From assembly GCF_900143065.1 (NCBI RefSeq), contig NZ_FRCX01000011.1, positions 62,001 to 126,000 of the forward strand: 64,000 nucleotides of DNA, written 5' to 3'. The position numbers were made by a program, and so were the translations under genes. The notes beneath the pieces are model-generated. The model had not been told where the DNA came from. It worked only from the letters and a program-made list of their open reading frames with translations, and ran no database searches. Shown here one piece after another: positions 34,372 to 42,864 of the stretch. The first letter of the stretch is position 1. The number at the start of each line of letters is the position of its first letter. Source of the DNA: Duganella sacchari. Its GTDB lineage: Bacteria; Pseudomonadota; Gammaproteobacteria; Burkholderiales; Burkholderiaceae_D.

Positions 34372-35292
34372 ATGGACAAGCTGCGTAGCATGGAAATCTT
34401 CGTCGCCGTGGTGGATGCCGGCAATTTCACGGCCGCCGCGTCGCGCTTCAATCTCTCGCCCGTCATGGTGGGCAAGCACATCGCCCAGCTCGAGGCGACA
34501 CTGGGCGCCAGCTTGTTGACGCGCACCACGCGCCGCCAGAGCCTCACCGAAATCGGCAGCCAGTACGCCGAACAATGCCGCAGCATCCTGGCCCAGATCA
34601 GCGCTGCCGAAAGCGGCGCGGAGGCGATGCGCAACACGCCGCGCGGCCGTCTGCGCATCACCGCCCCCACCTCCTTCGGCAGCGAATGGCTGGCGCCCGT
34701 GATCGCCGACTACCTGCAACTGCATCAGGAGGTCAGCGTGGATCTGAACCTGAATGACCGCATGGTTGATCTGGTAGAGGAAGGCTATGACGTCGCCGTT
34801 CGCATCGCCACACTCGAGGATTCCAGCATGATCGCACGGCCGATGCGCCACTACGGCATGGCGATCTGCGCTTCGCCGGCGTATCTGCGCAAGCACGGCA
34901 CGCCGCAAACGCTGGCCGAACTGGCCGATCATGAATGCCTGGACTTCATCGTCGGCATGGTAGGCATCCACTGGCGCATGCAGACCATGCGCGACCAGAA
35001 CGGCAAGCGCACCTTGCCCGAGTGCCGCTTCCGCGCCAACAACGGCCTGGCGCTGCGCATGGCGGCGCTGCAGGGGTTCGGGATTGTGATGCAGGCGGAG
35101 ATACTGGTGGCGCAGGATATCGCCGCCGGCCGGCTGGTGCCGATACTGTGCGATTACCTGCCCGCACCGCGGCCGATGCAGCTGGTCTATCCGCGCGACC
35201 GGCTGGCCACGCCCAAGCTGACGACGTTTGTGGATTTTGTGGTGGAACGCTTCGGACCAGCGGCACGTTTGCCGCTGGCCTCTTCCGCGTAA
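34372..35292 (+). CDS. LysR-family transcriptional regulator
   Basis: A 306-residue LysR regulator of the CrgA/AaeR-like subgroup. The winged helix spans about 1-60 (MDKLRSMEIFVAVVDAGNFTAAASRFNLSP, then VGKHIAQLEATLGASLL and RTTRR), and the two-lobe effector domain starts at about 92 (GRLRITAPTSFGSEWLAP). It is divergent from the SDR gene with 96 bp between, the normal arrangement for autoregulation and control of the neighbour. It converges on the efflux outer-membrane gene with an 11-bp gap. Ligand unknown. Confidence 0.92.
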   Translation: MDKLRSMEIFVAVVDAGNFTAAASRFNLSPVMVGKHIAQLEATLGASLLTRTTRRQSLTEIGSQYAEQCRSILAQISAAESGAEAMRNTPRGRLRITAPTSFGSEWLAPVIADYLQLHQEVSVDLNLNDRMVDLVEEGYDVAVRIATLEDSSMIARPMRHYGMAICASPAYLRKHGTPQTLAELADHECLDFIVGMVGIHWRMQTMRDQNGKRTLPECRFRANNGLALRMAALQGFGIVMQAEILVAQDIAAGRLVPILCDYLPAPRPMQLVYPRDRLATPKLTTFVDFVVERFGPAARLPLASSA

Positions 35293-35303
35293 AGGGATGG
35301 CGC

Positions 35304-36779
35304 TTACTGCGCCTTGATGGCGCCGTTCTGTGCGACCTGCGCCAGCTGCGCCGAAGGCTGCCAGCCAGCACCCAGCGAGCGCGCCACCGACACGGCAGCC
35401 AGCAGGCGCTGGGTATTGATCTGCACTGCCGCGCGGTCCGCAGCCAGCGCGCTGCGCTGGGCATCGGTCACGTCGAGGTAGGTCGATACGCCGCGTTCAT
35501 AGCGTGCGCGCGCCACCAGGTAGCCACGTGCTGCCGCCACTTGCGAGGCCTTCTGTGCATCACCCTGCAACTGGCGTTGCTGTACGTCCGACAGCGCATC
35601 TTCCACTTCGCGCAGTGCGGTCAGCAGCTTGGTCTCGTGGTTTGCCAGCGCTTCTTCGTAACGCGCCTTGGCGATTGCCAGGTTGGCCTTGTTGCGGCCA
35701 CCGTCAAAGATCGGCAGCGACAGCGCCAGCGGACCTACGCTGAACTGGCGCGCATCGCCCTTGGACAGGTTGCTCAGGCTTTCCGACGCAAAACCGAAGT
35801 TACCGGTCAGCGAGAACGATGGGTAAAACGCACCTTCCGCCACACCGATCTGCGCATTGTTGGCGCGCAGGTTGGCGACGCTGCCTGCCAGGTCAGGACG
35901 CTGTGCCAGCAGGCTTGCAGGCAGGCCGACTGGAATGGCAGGCGGTTGCGGCAGCACGGCCGTATTGGCGTTTGCCGCAGTCAGCATCGCCGATGGCGAT
36001 TTGCCGACCAGCGTGGCCAGGCTGTGTTCCAGCAAATTGCGCTGACGCTGCACTTCATGCAGGTCCGCTTGCGCATTGGCGCGCTCGATGCGGGCACGCG
36101 ACACGTCCAGCTCATTCGACAGGCCGGCGTCAAAGCGCGCGGTCACCAGCTCTTCGGTTTCGCGGCGGGTATCCAGCGCGCCGTTCAGGATGGCGATTTC
36201 CGCATCCAGGCCGCGCAGCTGCCAGTAGGTGGTGGCCAGTTGCGAGGACAGCATCAGCAGCACGCCGTCGCGGTCAGCTTCCGCCACCAGCGCCTGTGCA
36301 TCGGAGGCTTCCACCAGACGGCGCACGCGGCCCAGCAAGTCCACTTCATACGAGAAGTTGGAACCGACCGAGTAGTTATTACCCTTGATCGAGCGATGGC
36401 CCAGCGCCAGGCCTTGCGAAGTCTCGGCCGAGGTGCGCGAGTTCGAGATGCCAGCGTTGACACTCAACTGCGGTTGTTCGTTGGCGCGCGTCACGCCAGC
36501 CTGTTCCAGCGCCTGCACCAGGCGTTGTGCCGCTGCCTTCACGCTTGGATTGTCGCGCAGTGCGGTTTCTTCCAGCTGGTTCAGGGTGGCATCGTTAAAC
36601 ACCGTCCACCATTGGGTCGGCAAGCGTGCTTCATTGGCGCCAGCTTGCGGCAGATGGCGGAACGAAGCGTCGGCGACATTGGCCGGAGCTTTAAAGTCGG
36701 TGCCGACCGTGGCGCAGCCAGTGACTGCCAGCGTTACAGAAACAGCGAGCGTCAGGCGCTTCAGAGCTGAATTCAACAT
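35304..36779 (-). CDS. NodT-family efflux outer-membrane lipoprotein
   Basis: A 491-residue outer-membrane factor of the TolC/NodT type. The lipobox LAVTGC gives a lipidated Cys at 22. Two repeated OEP halves are visible, with the helical duplications around LNQLEETALRDNPSVKAAAQRL and LNGALDTRRETEELVTARFDAGL and the barrel insertions between. It forms the outer channel of a tripartite pump. GAGG precedes the ATG. It is the third gene of the emrA-emrB-OMF operon, after a hairpin at 36807-36831. Confidence 0.92.
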   Translation of the reverse strand: MLNSALKRLTLAVSVTLAVTGCATVGTDFKAPANVADASFRHLPQAGANEARLPTQWWTVFNDATLNQLEETALRDNPSVKAAAQRLVQALEQAGVTRANEQPQLSVNAGISNSRTSAETSQGLALGHRSIKGNNYSVGSNFSYEVDLLGRVRRLVEASDAQALVAEADRDGVLLMLSSQLATTYWQLRGLDAEIAILNGALDTRRETEELVTARFDAGLSNELDVSRARIERANAQADLHEVQRQRNLLEHSLATLVGKSPSAMLTAANANTAVLPQPPAIPVGLPASLLAQRPDLAGSVANLRANNAQIGVAEGAFYPSFSLTGNFGFASESLSNLSKGDARQFSVGPLALSLPIFDGGRNKANLAIAKARYEEALANHETKLLTALREVEDALSDVQQRQLQGDAQKASQVAAARGYLVARARYERGVSTYLDVTDAQRSALAADRAAVQINTQRLLAAVSVARSLGAGWQPSAQLAQVAQNGAIKAQ

Positions 36780-36806
36780 GATTACCTCACTTTTGATTGA
36801 TATTGC

Positions 36807-36831
36807 GTTCTCCCCGCGCGGCGGGGAGAAC
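36807..36831. repeat. Intercistronic hairpin in the efflux operon
   Basis: A perfect 11-bp stem (36807-36817 with 36821-36831, 3-nt loop) lies between the emrB stop and the outer-membrane gene start. Without a T-run it is more likely an mRNA-stability or ratio-setting element than a terminator. Confidence 0.55.
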
Positions 36832-36841
36832 ACTTTCTTAT

Positions 36842-38467
36842 TTAGTGCGCGCCACCGCCACCACCGGCGGATGGTGCTTTGACCTTGTCCGAGAACCACA
36901 GCACGCCGATGCAGGCAAACAGCACGGCTGCAACCAGGAAGAAGCCGTCGTTGTACGCCATCACATAAGCCTCGCGGCGCACCACGTTGTCGACTGCCTT
37001 GAGTGCCATATCCGCCGCCGTCGCCGAATCGAAACCCTTGCCGATGAAGGATGACGTCAGCGCGTCCAGGCGTTCCTGCGTGGCCAGCGCAAAGCCGGTC
37101 ACCGACTCGCCGATGCGCGCCGAGTGGAAGTGCTCGCGGTTGGTCAGCGCCGTCGCCAGCAGTGCGATACCGATCGAACCGCCCAGGTTACGGGTCATGT
37201 TGATCAGGCTCGATGCCGATGGCATGTCTTTAGGCTGGATGCCGTTCATCGCAAAGTTCGACAAGGTCAGCATCACGAACGGCTGGCCCAGCGCGCGGAC
37301 GATCTGCGACAGCAGCAGCTGGTCGTAGCCGGTGGTCGCGTCCATATAGGCATTCATCAGGCAGGAGCCGCCGAACAGCAGCAGGCCGAAGGTGCACAGG
37401 ATGCGGTTGTCGATCTTGGACGACAGCTTGGCCACGAACGGCATGATGAACAGCTGCGGCAGGCCGGCCCACATAATCACTTCACCAATCTGCATCGGCG
37501 AGTAGCCAGGAATCTGCGCCAGGAACAGCGGCAGGATGAAGGCCGAACCATACAGGCCCATGCCCATCGCCATCGACAGCGCGGTGGCTGCGGCAAAGTT
37601 ACGCTTGCCGTACAGGCCCAGATTCACAAACGGCTGCTTGCGCGTGGCGCTCGTCACTACCCAGCCCAGCAGACCAATAATGGCCAGCGCGGCAAAGGTC
37701 TTGATGAAGGCTGAGTCGAACCAGTCCTTGGTATTGCCCTCTTCCAGGAAGATGGTCAGGCTGCCCAGACCCAGTGCCATGAAGAAGATGCCCAGCCAGT
37801 CCGCCGTGAACAGCAGCGACAGATTGCGCTTTTCCTTGTCCAGGCCAACCGCGATACCGCCGATCAGCAACAGGCCTGGCACCCAGTTGATGTAGAAGAT
37901 CGAAGGCCAGCCATACAGCTCGCTCAGGTAACCACCCAGCGTTGGCCCCATCGAAGGCGCCAGCGTGGCGGTCAAACCGAAGATCGCCATACCTGTAGCG
38001 CGCTTGGACGGCGGCAGCTTGGCCATGACCAGCGTCATCGCCATCGGGATCAGCGCGCCGCCAGTAAAGCCTTGCAGCATCCGGAAGGCGATCATGCTTG
38101 GCAGGTTCCAGGCAAAGCCGCACAGCGTCGAGAAGACGAGGAACAGCGCGGTAGTCCCCATCATGTAGGCGCGCATGCCAAACACGCGCACGAACAGGCC
38201 GGTCATCGGAATCACGATGATCTCCGCCACCAGGTAAGCCGTGGCGATCCACGAACCTTCTTCCTGCGTGGCGGACAGCGTGCCGAGAATATCTTTCAGC
38301 GACGAGTTGGTGATCTGGATATCCAGCACCGCCATGAAGGCGCCCAGCATACCGGCAGCCACCGCCAGCCAGGTGCGGCCGGAGACCTTCTCGCTCGGCG
38401 CCGGCGGCACGAATGCAGGGGTGTGCGTGCCCCCGCCGCCCGGCGTATCAATAGTCGTACTAGCCAT
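36842..38467 (-). CDS. DHA2-family drug:H+ antiporter (EmrB/QacA type)
   Basis: A 541-residue, 14-helix major facilitator of the DHA2 group. Helix 1 motif D1 is present in LGAFMAVLDIQITNSSLKDI, motif A in GLFVRVFGMRAYMMG, and motif C in LAPSMGPTLGGYLSE. It exports lipophilic drugs or antibiotics with the HlyD-type adaptor and NodT-type channel encoded beside it. The protein carries a Gly/Ala/Pro-rich N-terminus and a C-terminal Gly5 stretch. It starts 14 bases after the emrA gene. Confidence 0.93.
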   Translation of the reverse strand: MASTTIDTPGGGGTHTPAFVPPAPSEKVSGRTWLAVAAGMLGAFMAVLDIQITNSSLKDILGTLSATQEEGSWIATAYLVAEIIVIPMTGLFVRVFGMRAYMMGTTALFLVFSTLCGFAWNLPSMIAFRMLQGFTGGALIPMAMTLVMAKLPPSKRATGMAIFGLTATLAPSMGPTLGGYLSELYGWPSIFYINWVPGLLLIGGIAVGLDKEKRNLSLLFTADWLGIFFMALGLGSLTIFLEEGNTKDWFDSAFIKTFAALAIIGLLGWVVTSATRKQPFVNLGLYGKRNFAAATALSMAMGMGLYGSAFILPLFLAQIPGYSPMQIGEVIMWAGLPQLFIMPFVAKLSSKIDNRILCTFGLLLFGGSCLMNAYMDATTGYDQLLLSQIVRALGQPFVMLTLSNFAMNGIQPKDMPSASSLINMTRNLGGSIGIALLATALTNREHFHSARIGESVTGFALATQERLDALTSSFIGKGFDSATAADMALKAVDNVVRREAYVMAYNDGFFLVAAVLFACIGVLWFSDKVKAPSAGGGGGAH

Positions 38468-38481
38468 GAGAGGCTCCTTGA

Positions 38482-39597
38482 TTACTTAGCGTCTTTCTGG
38501 TTGATCGCTACTTCAGCGACCGCCGACATGCCCGGCACCAGACGGCCACTCAGGGCTTTCACATCTTCAGGCTTGAACACGACTTTGACCGGCACGCGCT
38601 GCACGATCTTGGTGAAGTTACCGGTGGCGTTATCCGGTGGCAGCAGCGAGAACTGCGCGCCCGATGCCGGTGCGAAGCTGTCCACTTTGCCGATCAGCTC
38701 TTTGCCTGGCAGCGCATCGATGGTCACTTTGACTTCCTGGCCCGGCTTCATTTCAGCCAGCTGGGTTTCCTTGAAGTTGGCAGTCAGCCAGACGTTTTCC
38801 TGCACGATGGCAGTCAGCTGCTGGCCAGGCTGTACGCGCTGGCCCACTTCGATGGTGCGCTTGCCGATACGGCCCGACACTGGCGCCAGCACTTTGTTGT
38901 AGGCCAGTTGCTGCTTGGCGTCCTTCAGTTGCACTTGCAGCACGCCGACCTGGGCGTTCAGCACATCACGTGCGGATTTGGCGGCAGTAATCTGTGCCTT
39001 GGCAGCGGCAGCGCTGTCCTTGCGGGCGGCGACGTCGGCGGTCGCGCTGGCGCGGGTGGCGACTGCGGCATCCAGTTCCGCTTTCGATACGGCTTTCATC
39101 TGGCTGTTATACAGCTGGCCGAAACGGTCGGCATCCTGCTTGGCGCGCACCAGTTGGGCTTCCGACTGCGCGACTTGCGCGGCCGAAGCGCTGGCCTGGG
39201 CCTGCACTTGCAGGATCTGCGCGTCAGCCTGGATCACTTGCTGCTGGGCCGAGGCGATCTGCGCCTGGATCTGCTCCACTTTCACGCCCTGGTCGAACGG
39301 ATCCAGCTCGGCGATCACGTCGCCTTCCTTGACCAACTGGTTATCGTCGATGAACACCTTGGTGACCACACCCGCGATACGCGTCGATACCGGATGCACG
39401 TGGCCAGCCACGTAGGCATTTTCCGTCTCGACATAGTAGTGGCTGCGGTACCACATGCGGCCACCGGCGGCCAGGGCAGCCAGCGCAACCACGGCGGCAA
39501 TCACCAGCACGCGGCGGTTAGGTTGCTGGGCCGGGGCTGCCGGCGCAGCGGCTGGAGCGGCAGGCACGGCACTGATTTTTTGTTCTTGGGCGGACAT
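38482..39597 (-). CDS. HlyD/EmrA-family periplasmic adaptor
   Basis: A 371-residue membrane-fusion protein. One N-terminal transmembrane helix (about 29-47) follows an Ala/Pro-rich cytoplasmic tail; the split biotinyl-lipoyl domain is seen in YVAGHVHPVSTRIAGVV and KVLAPVSGRIGKRTIEVGQ, and a long coiled-coil hairpin rich in Gln and Ala (about 105-225) lies between. It joins the inner-membrane pump to the outer-membrane channel. First gene of the operon, with its own promoter and an operator-like dyad shared with the divergent tetR. Confidence 0.93.
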   Translation of the reverse strand: MSAQEQKISAVPAAPAAAPAAPAQQPNRRVLVIAAVVALAALAAGGRMWYRSHYYVETENAYVAGHVHPVSTRIAGVVTKVFIDDNQLVKEGDVIAELDPFDQGVKVEQIQAQIASAQQQVIQADAQILQVQAQASASAAQVAQSEAQLVRAKQDADRFGQLYNSQMKAVSKAELDAAVATRASATADVAARKDSAAAAKAQITAAKSARDVLNAQVGVLQVQLKDAKQQLAYNKVLAPVSGRIGKRTIEVGQRVQPGQQLTAIVQENVWLTANFKETQLAEMKPGQEVKVTIDALPGKELIGKVDSFAPASGAQFSLLPPDNATGNFTKIVQRVPVKVVFKPEDVKALSGRLVPGMSAVAEVAINQKDAK

Positions 39598-39612
39598 GAA
39601 GGAGCTCCAGAA

Positions 39613-39620
39613 AAATGAAA
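39613..39620 (+). promoter_or_regulatory. Extra AAATGAAA half-site in the emrA leader
   Basis: An exact copy of the 8-bp left half-site of the dyad at 39662-39685, located between the likely transcription start and the emrA ATG. It may be an auxiliary contact, but one 8-mer is weak evidence. Confidence 0.3.
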
Positions 39621-39632
39621 TGAGATAGGTGC

Positions 39633-39660
39633 ATTATGGCCAGTTTCTGCGCAAAGTCAA
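39633..39660 (-). promoter_or_regulatory. Putative promoter of the emrAB-OMF operon
   Basis: On the minus strand TTGACT (39660-39655) and CATAAT (39638-39633) are spaced 16 bp apart, 36 bases before the emrA ATG. Confidence 0.65.
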
Positions 39661-39661
39661 G

Positions 39662-39685
39662 AAATGAAACGATTGCATTTCATTT
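39662..39685. promoter_or_regulatory. Operator-like dyad between emrA and tetR
   Basis: A perfect 8-bp-arm inverted repeat AAATGAAA-N8-TTTCATTT, abutting the emrA -35 box. Its place between divergent genes makes it the likely binding site of the TetR-family repressor encoded at 39729. Confidence 0.65.
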
Positions 39686-39728
39686 TTTTTTGGACTAGCA
39701 TGGCGGCATTCGATATCATTCTCCCGCC

Positions 39729-40442
39729 ATGAATACCACCGAACTTAATGACGCAGCCGCACTGGACGAGCAAGATTGCCCGGACGGCAACTACTCCCCG
39801 GATTCGCCGTGCTTCGGCAAGGCGGCTGGCCGCCCACGCGCCGCCGACAAAGCAGCCCGCCGCGCCGCGCTGCTGCACACTGCCGGCCGCCTGTTCCTGG
39901 AAAAAGGCTACAGCAAAGTCAGCCTGGAGATGATTGCGCGCGAAGCCCATGTGGCCGTGCGTACCATCTACGTCAAGTTCGGCGGCAAAGCCGGTTTGCT
40001 GAACGCCGTGATTGCCGACGGCCGCGCGCAATTCTTCGGCAGCATGGAGGATATGGAAACCGATCCGCGTCCGATGGAAGACATCCTGCGCGACTTCGCG
40101 CTGCGCTTCCTGGAGCTGATCTCCATTCCCACCTTCTGCAGCCTGCACCGCATGGTGGTGGCCGAAGCCCGGACCACGCCGGAACTGGCCGAGACGTTTT
40201 TCGAGGCGGGCCCGCAGCGCACGCGGATTGAGCTGGGCCGCTTCTTCGCGCGCCCGGATATCCGCGCCCAGTTGCGTCCCGACCTGCGCCCGGAATTGCT
40301 GCCGGTGTTCCTGCTGAACTGCATCATGGGTGACCATATGTCGCGCCTGCTGTTCCCCATCGTCGAAGCGCCGTCGATCGACGAACTGCGCAGCCGGGCA
40401 GCCGAGGGGCTGGACCTGTTCCTGCACGGCGTGCGACGCTGA
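39729..40442 (+). CDS. TetR-family transcriptional regulator
   Basis: A 237-residue TetR/AcrR repressor. The helix-turn-helix spans about 40-90: RRAALLHTAGRLFLEKGYSKVSLEMIAREAHVAVRTIYVKFGGKAGLL. The C-terminal drug-binding domain contains the AefR/TetR_C-like FALRFLELIS. A 35-residue acidic, Asp/Ser-rich N-terminal tail precedes the DNA-binding domain and is longer than typical. It is divergent from emrAB-OMF with 131 bp between and probably represses the pump and itself. Confidence 0.92.
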   Translation: MNTTELNDAAALDEQDCPDGNYSPDSPCFGKAAGRPRAADKAARRAALLHTAGRLFLEKGYSKVSLEMIAREAHVAVRTIYVKFGGKAGLLNAVIADGRAQFFGSMEDMETDPRPMEDILRDFALRFLELISIPTFCSLHRMVVAEARTTPELAETFFEAGPQRTRIELGRFFARPDIRAQLRPDLRPELLPVFLLNCIMGDHMSRLLFPIVEAPSIDELRSRAAEGLDLFLHGVRR

Positions 40443-40531
40443 TCCACATGACTTAGTACGCCAGCGCACATTAAAAGCCGCCAAACTTTTGCCATTTGTT
40501 CTATACTAATTTTTTGGAAATAGGAGCACAC

Positions 40532-40714
40532 ATGAGCAAAACGAATCGTCTGGACTGGAGCAAGCAAATCACGCTCATGAATGAGCGCATCAAGAACTTC
40601 CAGGCCAATCCTGGCCAGGAGCAGCTGGATGCCGTCGTCACCGAACTGAAAGCCTACGCAGAAGCAGCGCGCAGCGGCGGCATCGAAATCCCTGCCCGCT
40701 TCACTGTCAACTAA
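40532..40714 (+). CDS. Small protein of unknown function
   Basis: A 60-residue soluble protein: a basic N-terminus (MSKTNRLDWSKQITLMNERIKNFQANPG) and an amphipathic helix DAVVTELKAYAEAARSGG. No signal peptide or membrane segment. It is supported by TAGGAG at the right distance from the ATG, by a plausible TATACT -10 element at about 40503-40508, and by its 2-base gap to the alpha/beta-hydrolase gene, so it is probably first in that operon. Function unknown. Confidence 0.65.
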   Translation: MSKTNRLDWSKQITLMNERIKNFQANPGQEQLDAVVTELKAYAEAARSGGIEIPARFTVN

Positions 40715-40716
40715 AC

Positions 40717-41655
40717 ATGAAAGCCCTGCGCTGGGCCGTGCTGGCCCTGGTGCTGGCTGGCGTTGGCGCCACTGGCTACTACCAGTATAAAAATCCCGAA
40801 CAGCATGTGCTGGATGCCGCCGCGCGTGCGCGCGCCAATGCCAGCGGCGCTTACGCCACGCTCACGGACGGCGTAACGCATTACGAAGTAGCCGGTCCGG
40901 CCGATGGCCGCGTGGCGGTGCTGGTGCACGGATTTTCCGTCCCGGCCTACATCTGGGACCCAACTTTTGCCGCGCTGCGCGACGCCGGCTACCGCGTTAT
41001 CCGCTACGACCTGTTTGGCCGCGGCCTGTCCGACCGCCCGGATGCCGCCTACGATGGCGCTTTCTACGACCAGCAACTGGATGACCTGCTCAAGGCGCTC
41101 AAGGTCGACGGCAAGATTGATTTGTTTGGATTGTCCTTTGGCGGCTACGTCAGCGCGCACTACGCGTCCACGCACCCGCAGCGCATTCGCACGCTGAACC
41201 TGGTCGATCCTTCCAACAGCGCACCCAAGCTCCCATGGCAGTTCGCCACGCCATGGCTGGGGCCTTATCTGTTCCAGGTCGGCGTGGTGCCGGGCATGGC
41301 CGACAATCAAAACAGCGACTTCCTGCTGCCCGAACAATTCCCCGGCTGGGCCGACCGCTATCGCCCGCAAATGCAATACAAAGGGTTTGGCCGCGCGCTC
41401 TATCGCTCGCGTCTCAGCCTGGCGCAGGAAAATTTTGAAGACATCTATGCCGCCATCGCACGCGCGGGCACGCCGGTGCATCTGGTGTGGGGCAAACAAG
41501 ACCCCACCATCGCCGTCGCGCAGTCCGCGCACATCCGCCAGGCCATTCCGTCGCTGGAATACACCGAGATCGACCAGTCCGGCCACCTGCCGCAGATGGA
41601 GCAAGCCGCTACCTTCAACCAGCACATGCTGGCCTACCTCGCAGCTCACCCATGA
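40717..41655 (+). CDS. Alpha/beta-hydrolase with N-terminal membrane anchor
   Basis: A 312-residue hydrolase. One N-terminal hydrophobic helix (about 5-22) may anchor it or act as an uncleaved signal. The fold is marked by LVHGFSVPAYIWDP (oxyanion hole), FGLSFGGYV with the nucleophile Ser, VWGKQDPTIA for the acid Asp, and SGHLPQME for the catalytic His. These features fit esterases, lipases or C-C hydrolases; substrate not predictable. Its TGA overlaps the next ATG (ATGA), so it is translationally coupled with the GNAT gene. Confidence 0.9.
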   Translation: MKALRWAVLALVLAGVGATGYYQYKNPEQHVLDAAARARANASGAYATLTDGVTHYEVAGPADGRVAVLVHGFSVPAYIWDPTFAALRDAGYRVIRYDLFGRGLSDRPDAAYDGAFYDQQLDDLLKALKVDGKIDLFGLSFGGYVSAHYASTHPQRIRTLNLVDPSNSAPKLPWQFATPWLGPYLFQVGVVPGMADNQNSDFLLPEQFPGWADRYRPQMQYKGFGRALYRSRLSLAQENFEDIYAAIARAGTPVHLVWGKQDPTIAVAQSAHIRQAIPSLEYTEIDQSGHLPQMEQAATFNQHMLAYLAAHP

Positions 41656-42164
41656 AAATCCGCACACTCCAAACCGACGACGTCGAACGCCTGCTGGCGT
41701 TCGAACTGGAAAACCGCAGCTGGTTTGAACAGCATGTGGAAGCCCGCGATCCATCGTTCTACTCGCATGCTGGCGTGGCTGCGCACATCGCCGACTACCT
41801 CTCCAGCCATGCAGCAGGCGCCATGCATCCCTGCGTACTGACCAGCGATGACGGCACTGCCATCATCGGCCGCGCCAACCTGCGCCACATCAACCGCGAG
41901 GCCGGCACGGGAGAAGTGGGCTACCGCATCGCCCACAGGGAGGCGCGCAAGGGATTGGCCAGCGGCGCGTTGATGCACCTGCAGGAACTGGCGCGCACAC
42001 AATACGGCCTGCGCATCCTCAACGCATGGATATCAGAACAAAATGCGGGATCAAGGCGCGTAATGGATAAATGCAGTTTCACGCGCGATGCGCTGGCGGC
42101 GCCGGTGGTGGTCCAGGTGAACGGCGCGGATCACGCCTCCCACCTGTACCAGTGCCGCCTGTAA
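41652..42164 (+). CDS. GNAT-family N-acetyltransferase
   Basis: A 170-residue acetyltransferase of the RimJ/RimL-like GNAT type. It begins KIRTLQTDDVERLLAFELENRSWFEQ, with the beta-bulge and acetyl-CoA loop at GEVGYRIAHREARKGLASGALMHL and the C-terminal ILNAWISEQNAGSRRVMDKCSF typical for this group. It may acetylate protein N-termini or a small amine. The ATG overlaps the hydrolase stop; a longer upstream reading lies inside the hydrolase and is rejected. Three bases separate its stop from the convergent dsbA stop. Confidence 0.88.
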   Translation: MKIRTLQTDDVERLLAFELENRSWFEQHVEARDPSFYSHAGVAAHIADYLSSHAAGAMHPCVLTSDDGTAIIGRANLRHINREAGTGEVGYRIAHREARKGLASGALMHLQELARTQYGLRILNAWISEQNAGSRRVMDKCSFTRDALAAPVVVQVNGADHASHLYQCRL

Positions 42165-42167
42165 GAC

Positions 42168-42830
42168 TTACTTGCCTTTGCGCGCCTGCTCAACCAGCGC
42201 GTCCAGCACCTGCAACGTGGCAGCGCCCAGCTGTGGACGGGGGATGCCAGGGTTGGCGCTATCGACCATCGTCGGGTTGGTCAGATAGCGGCCGTCGACG
42301 ATCATGGTCGGCGTGCTGTTGACCTCATAGGTGCTGGCTACGCGGCCGGCGTTTTTCAGGCGCGTCATCACGGCGAACGAGTTGTAGGTCGCAGTATATT
42401 TCTCTTTATCGACACCGTTCTTTACGGCCCAATCGATATTGTCCGCATCGCTCTTCAGACGTTTGCGCTCAACGTGCCAGGTGCTCAGGATCTTGGCGTG
42501 CAGGCCTTCTTCCAGCTTCATCGCTTCCAGCGTCAGGAACATATGCGCTTCTGGATCGTTCTCGCCGGTCAGCGGCAGGTGGATGCGACGGAAGGAGATG
42601 TTGTCGCCCTGCTTCTTCACCCATTCCAGCATGGCCGGTTCCAGCGCATAGCACGCCGGGCAGTGGTACATGAAGAACTCGATCACCTCAACCTTTTTGC
42701 CCTGCGCCTGCACCGGCTGCGGGGTTTTCAGGGTGGTGTACTCGGCGCCGTTGCGTGGCGCAGTCGGCGAGGCAAACGCGGTAGCAGCACACAGGCCGGC
42801 GACCACCAGGACAATCTTCAACAAACGCAT
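42168..42830 (-). CDS. dsbA: DsbA-type periplasmic thiol:disulfide oxidoreductase
   Basis: A 220-residue exported thioredoxin-fold protein. A signal peptide (about 1-20) precedes the active site C57-P-A-C60, unlike the CPHC of E. coli DsbA, followed by the helical insert and the cis-Pro loop NSTPTM. It introduces disulfide bonds into exported proteins and is reoxidised by DsbB, which is not in this window. CPAC rather than CPHC predicts a somewhat different redox potential. The gene ends three bases from the GNAT stop on the other strand. Confidence 0.9.
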   Translation of the reverse strand: MRLLKIVLVVAGLCAATAFASPTAPRNGAEYTTLKTPQPVQAQGKKVEVIEFFMYHCPACYALEPAMLEWVKKQGDNISFRRIHLPLTGENDPEAHMFLTLEAMKLEEGLHAKILSTWHVERKRLKSDADNIDWAVKNGVDKEKYTATYNSFAVMTRLKNAGRVASTYEVNSTPTMIVDGRYLTNPTMVDSANPGIPRPQLGAATLQVLDALVEQARKGK

Positions 42831-42864
42831 GATGTTCCTCTAAAAAAGCAAAGACAGCAGATTA

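Noticed and set aside
40717..42164. Fusion of the alpha/beta hydrolase and GNAT proteins
   Set aside because: They are in different frames with an ATGA overlap, which is translational coupling and not fusion.
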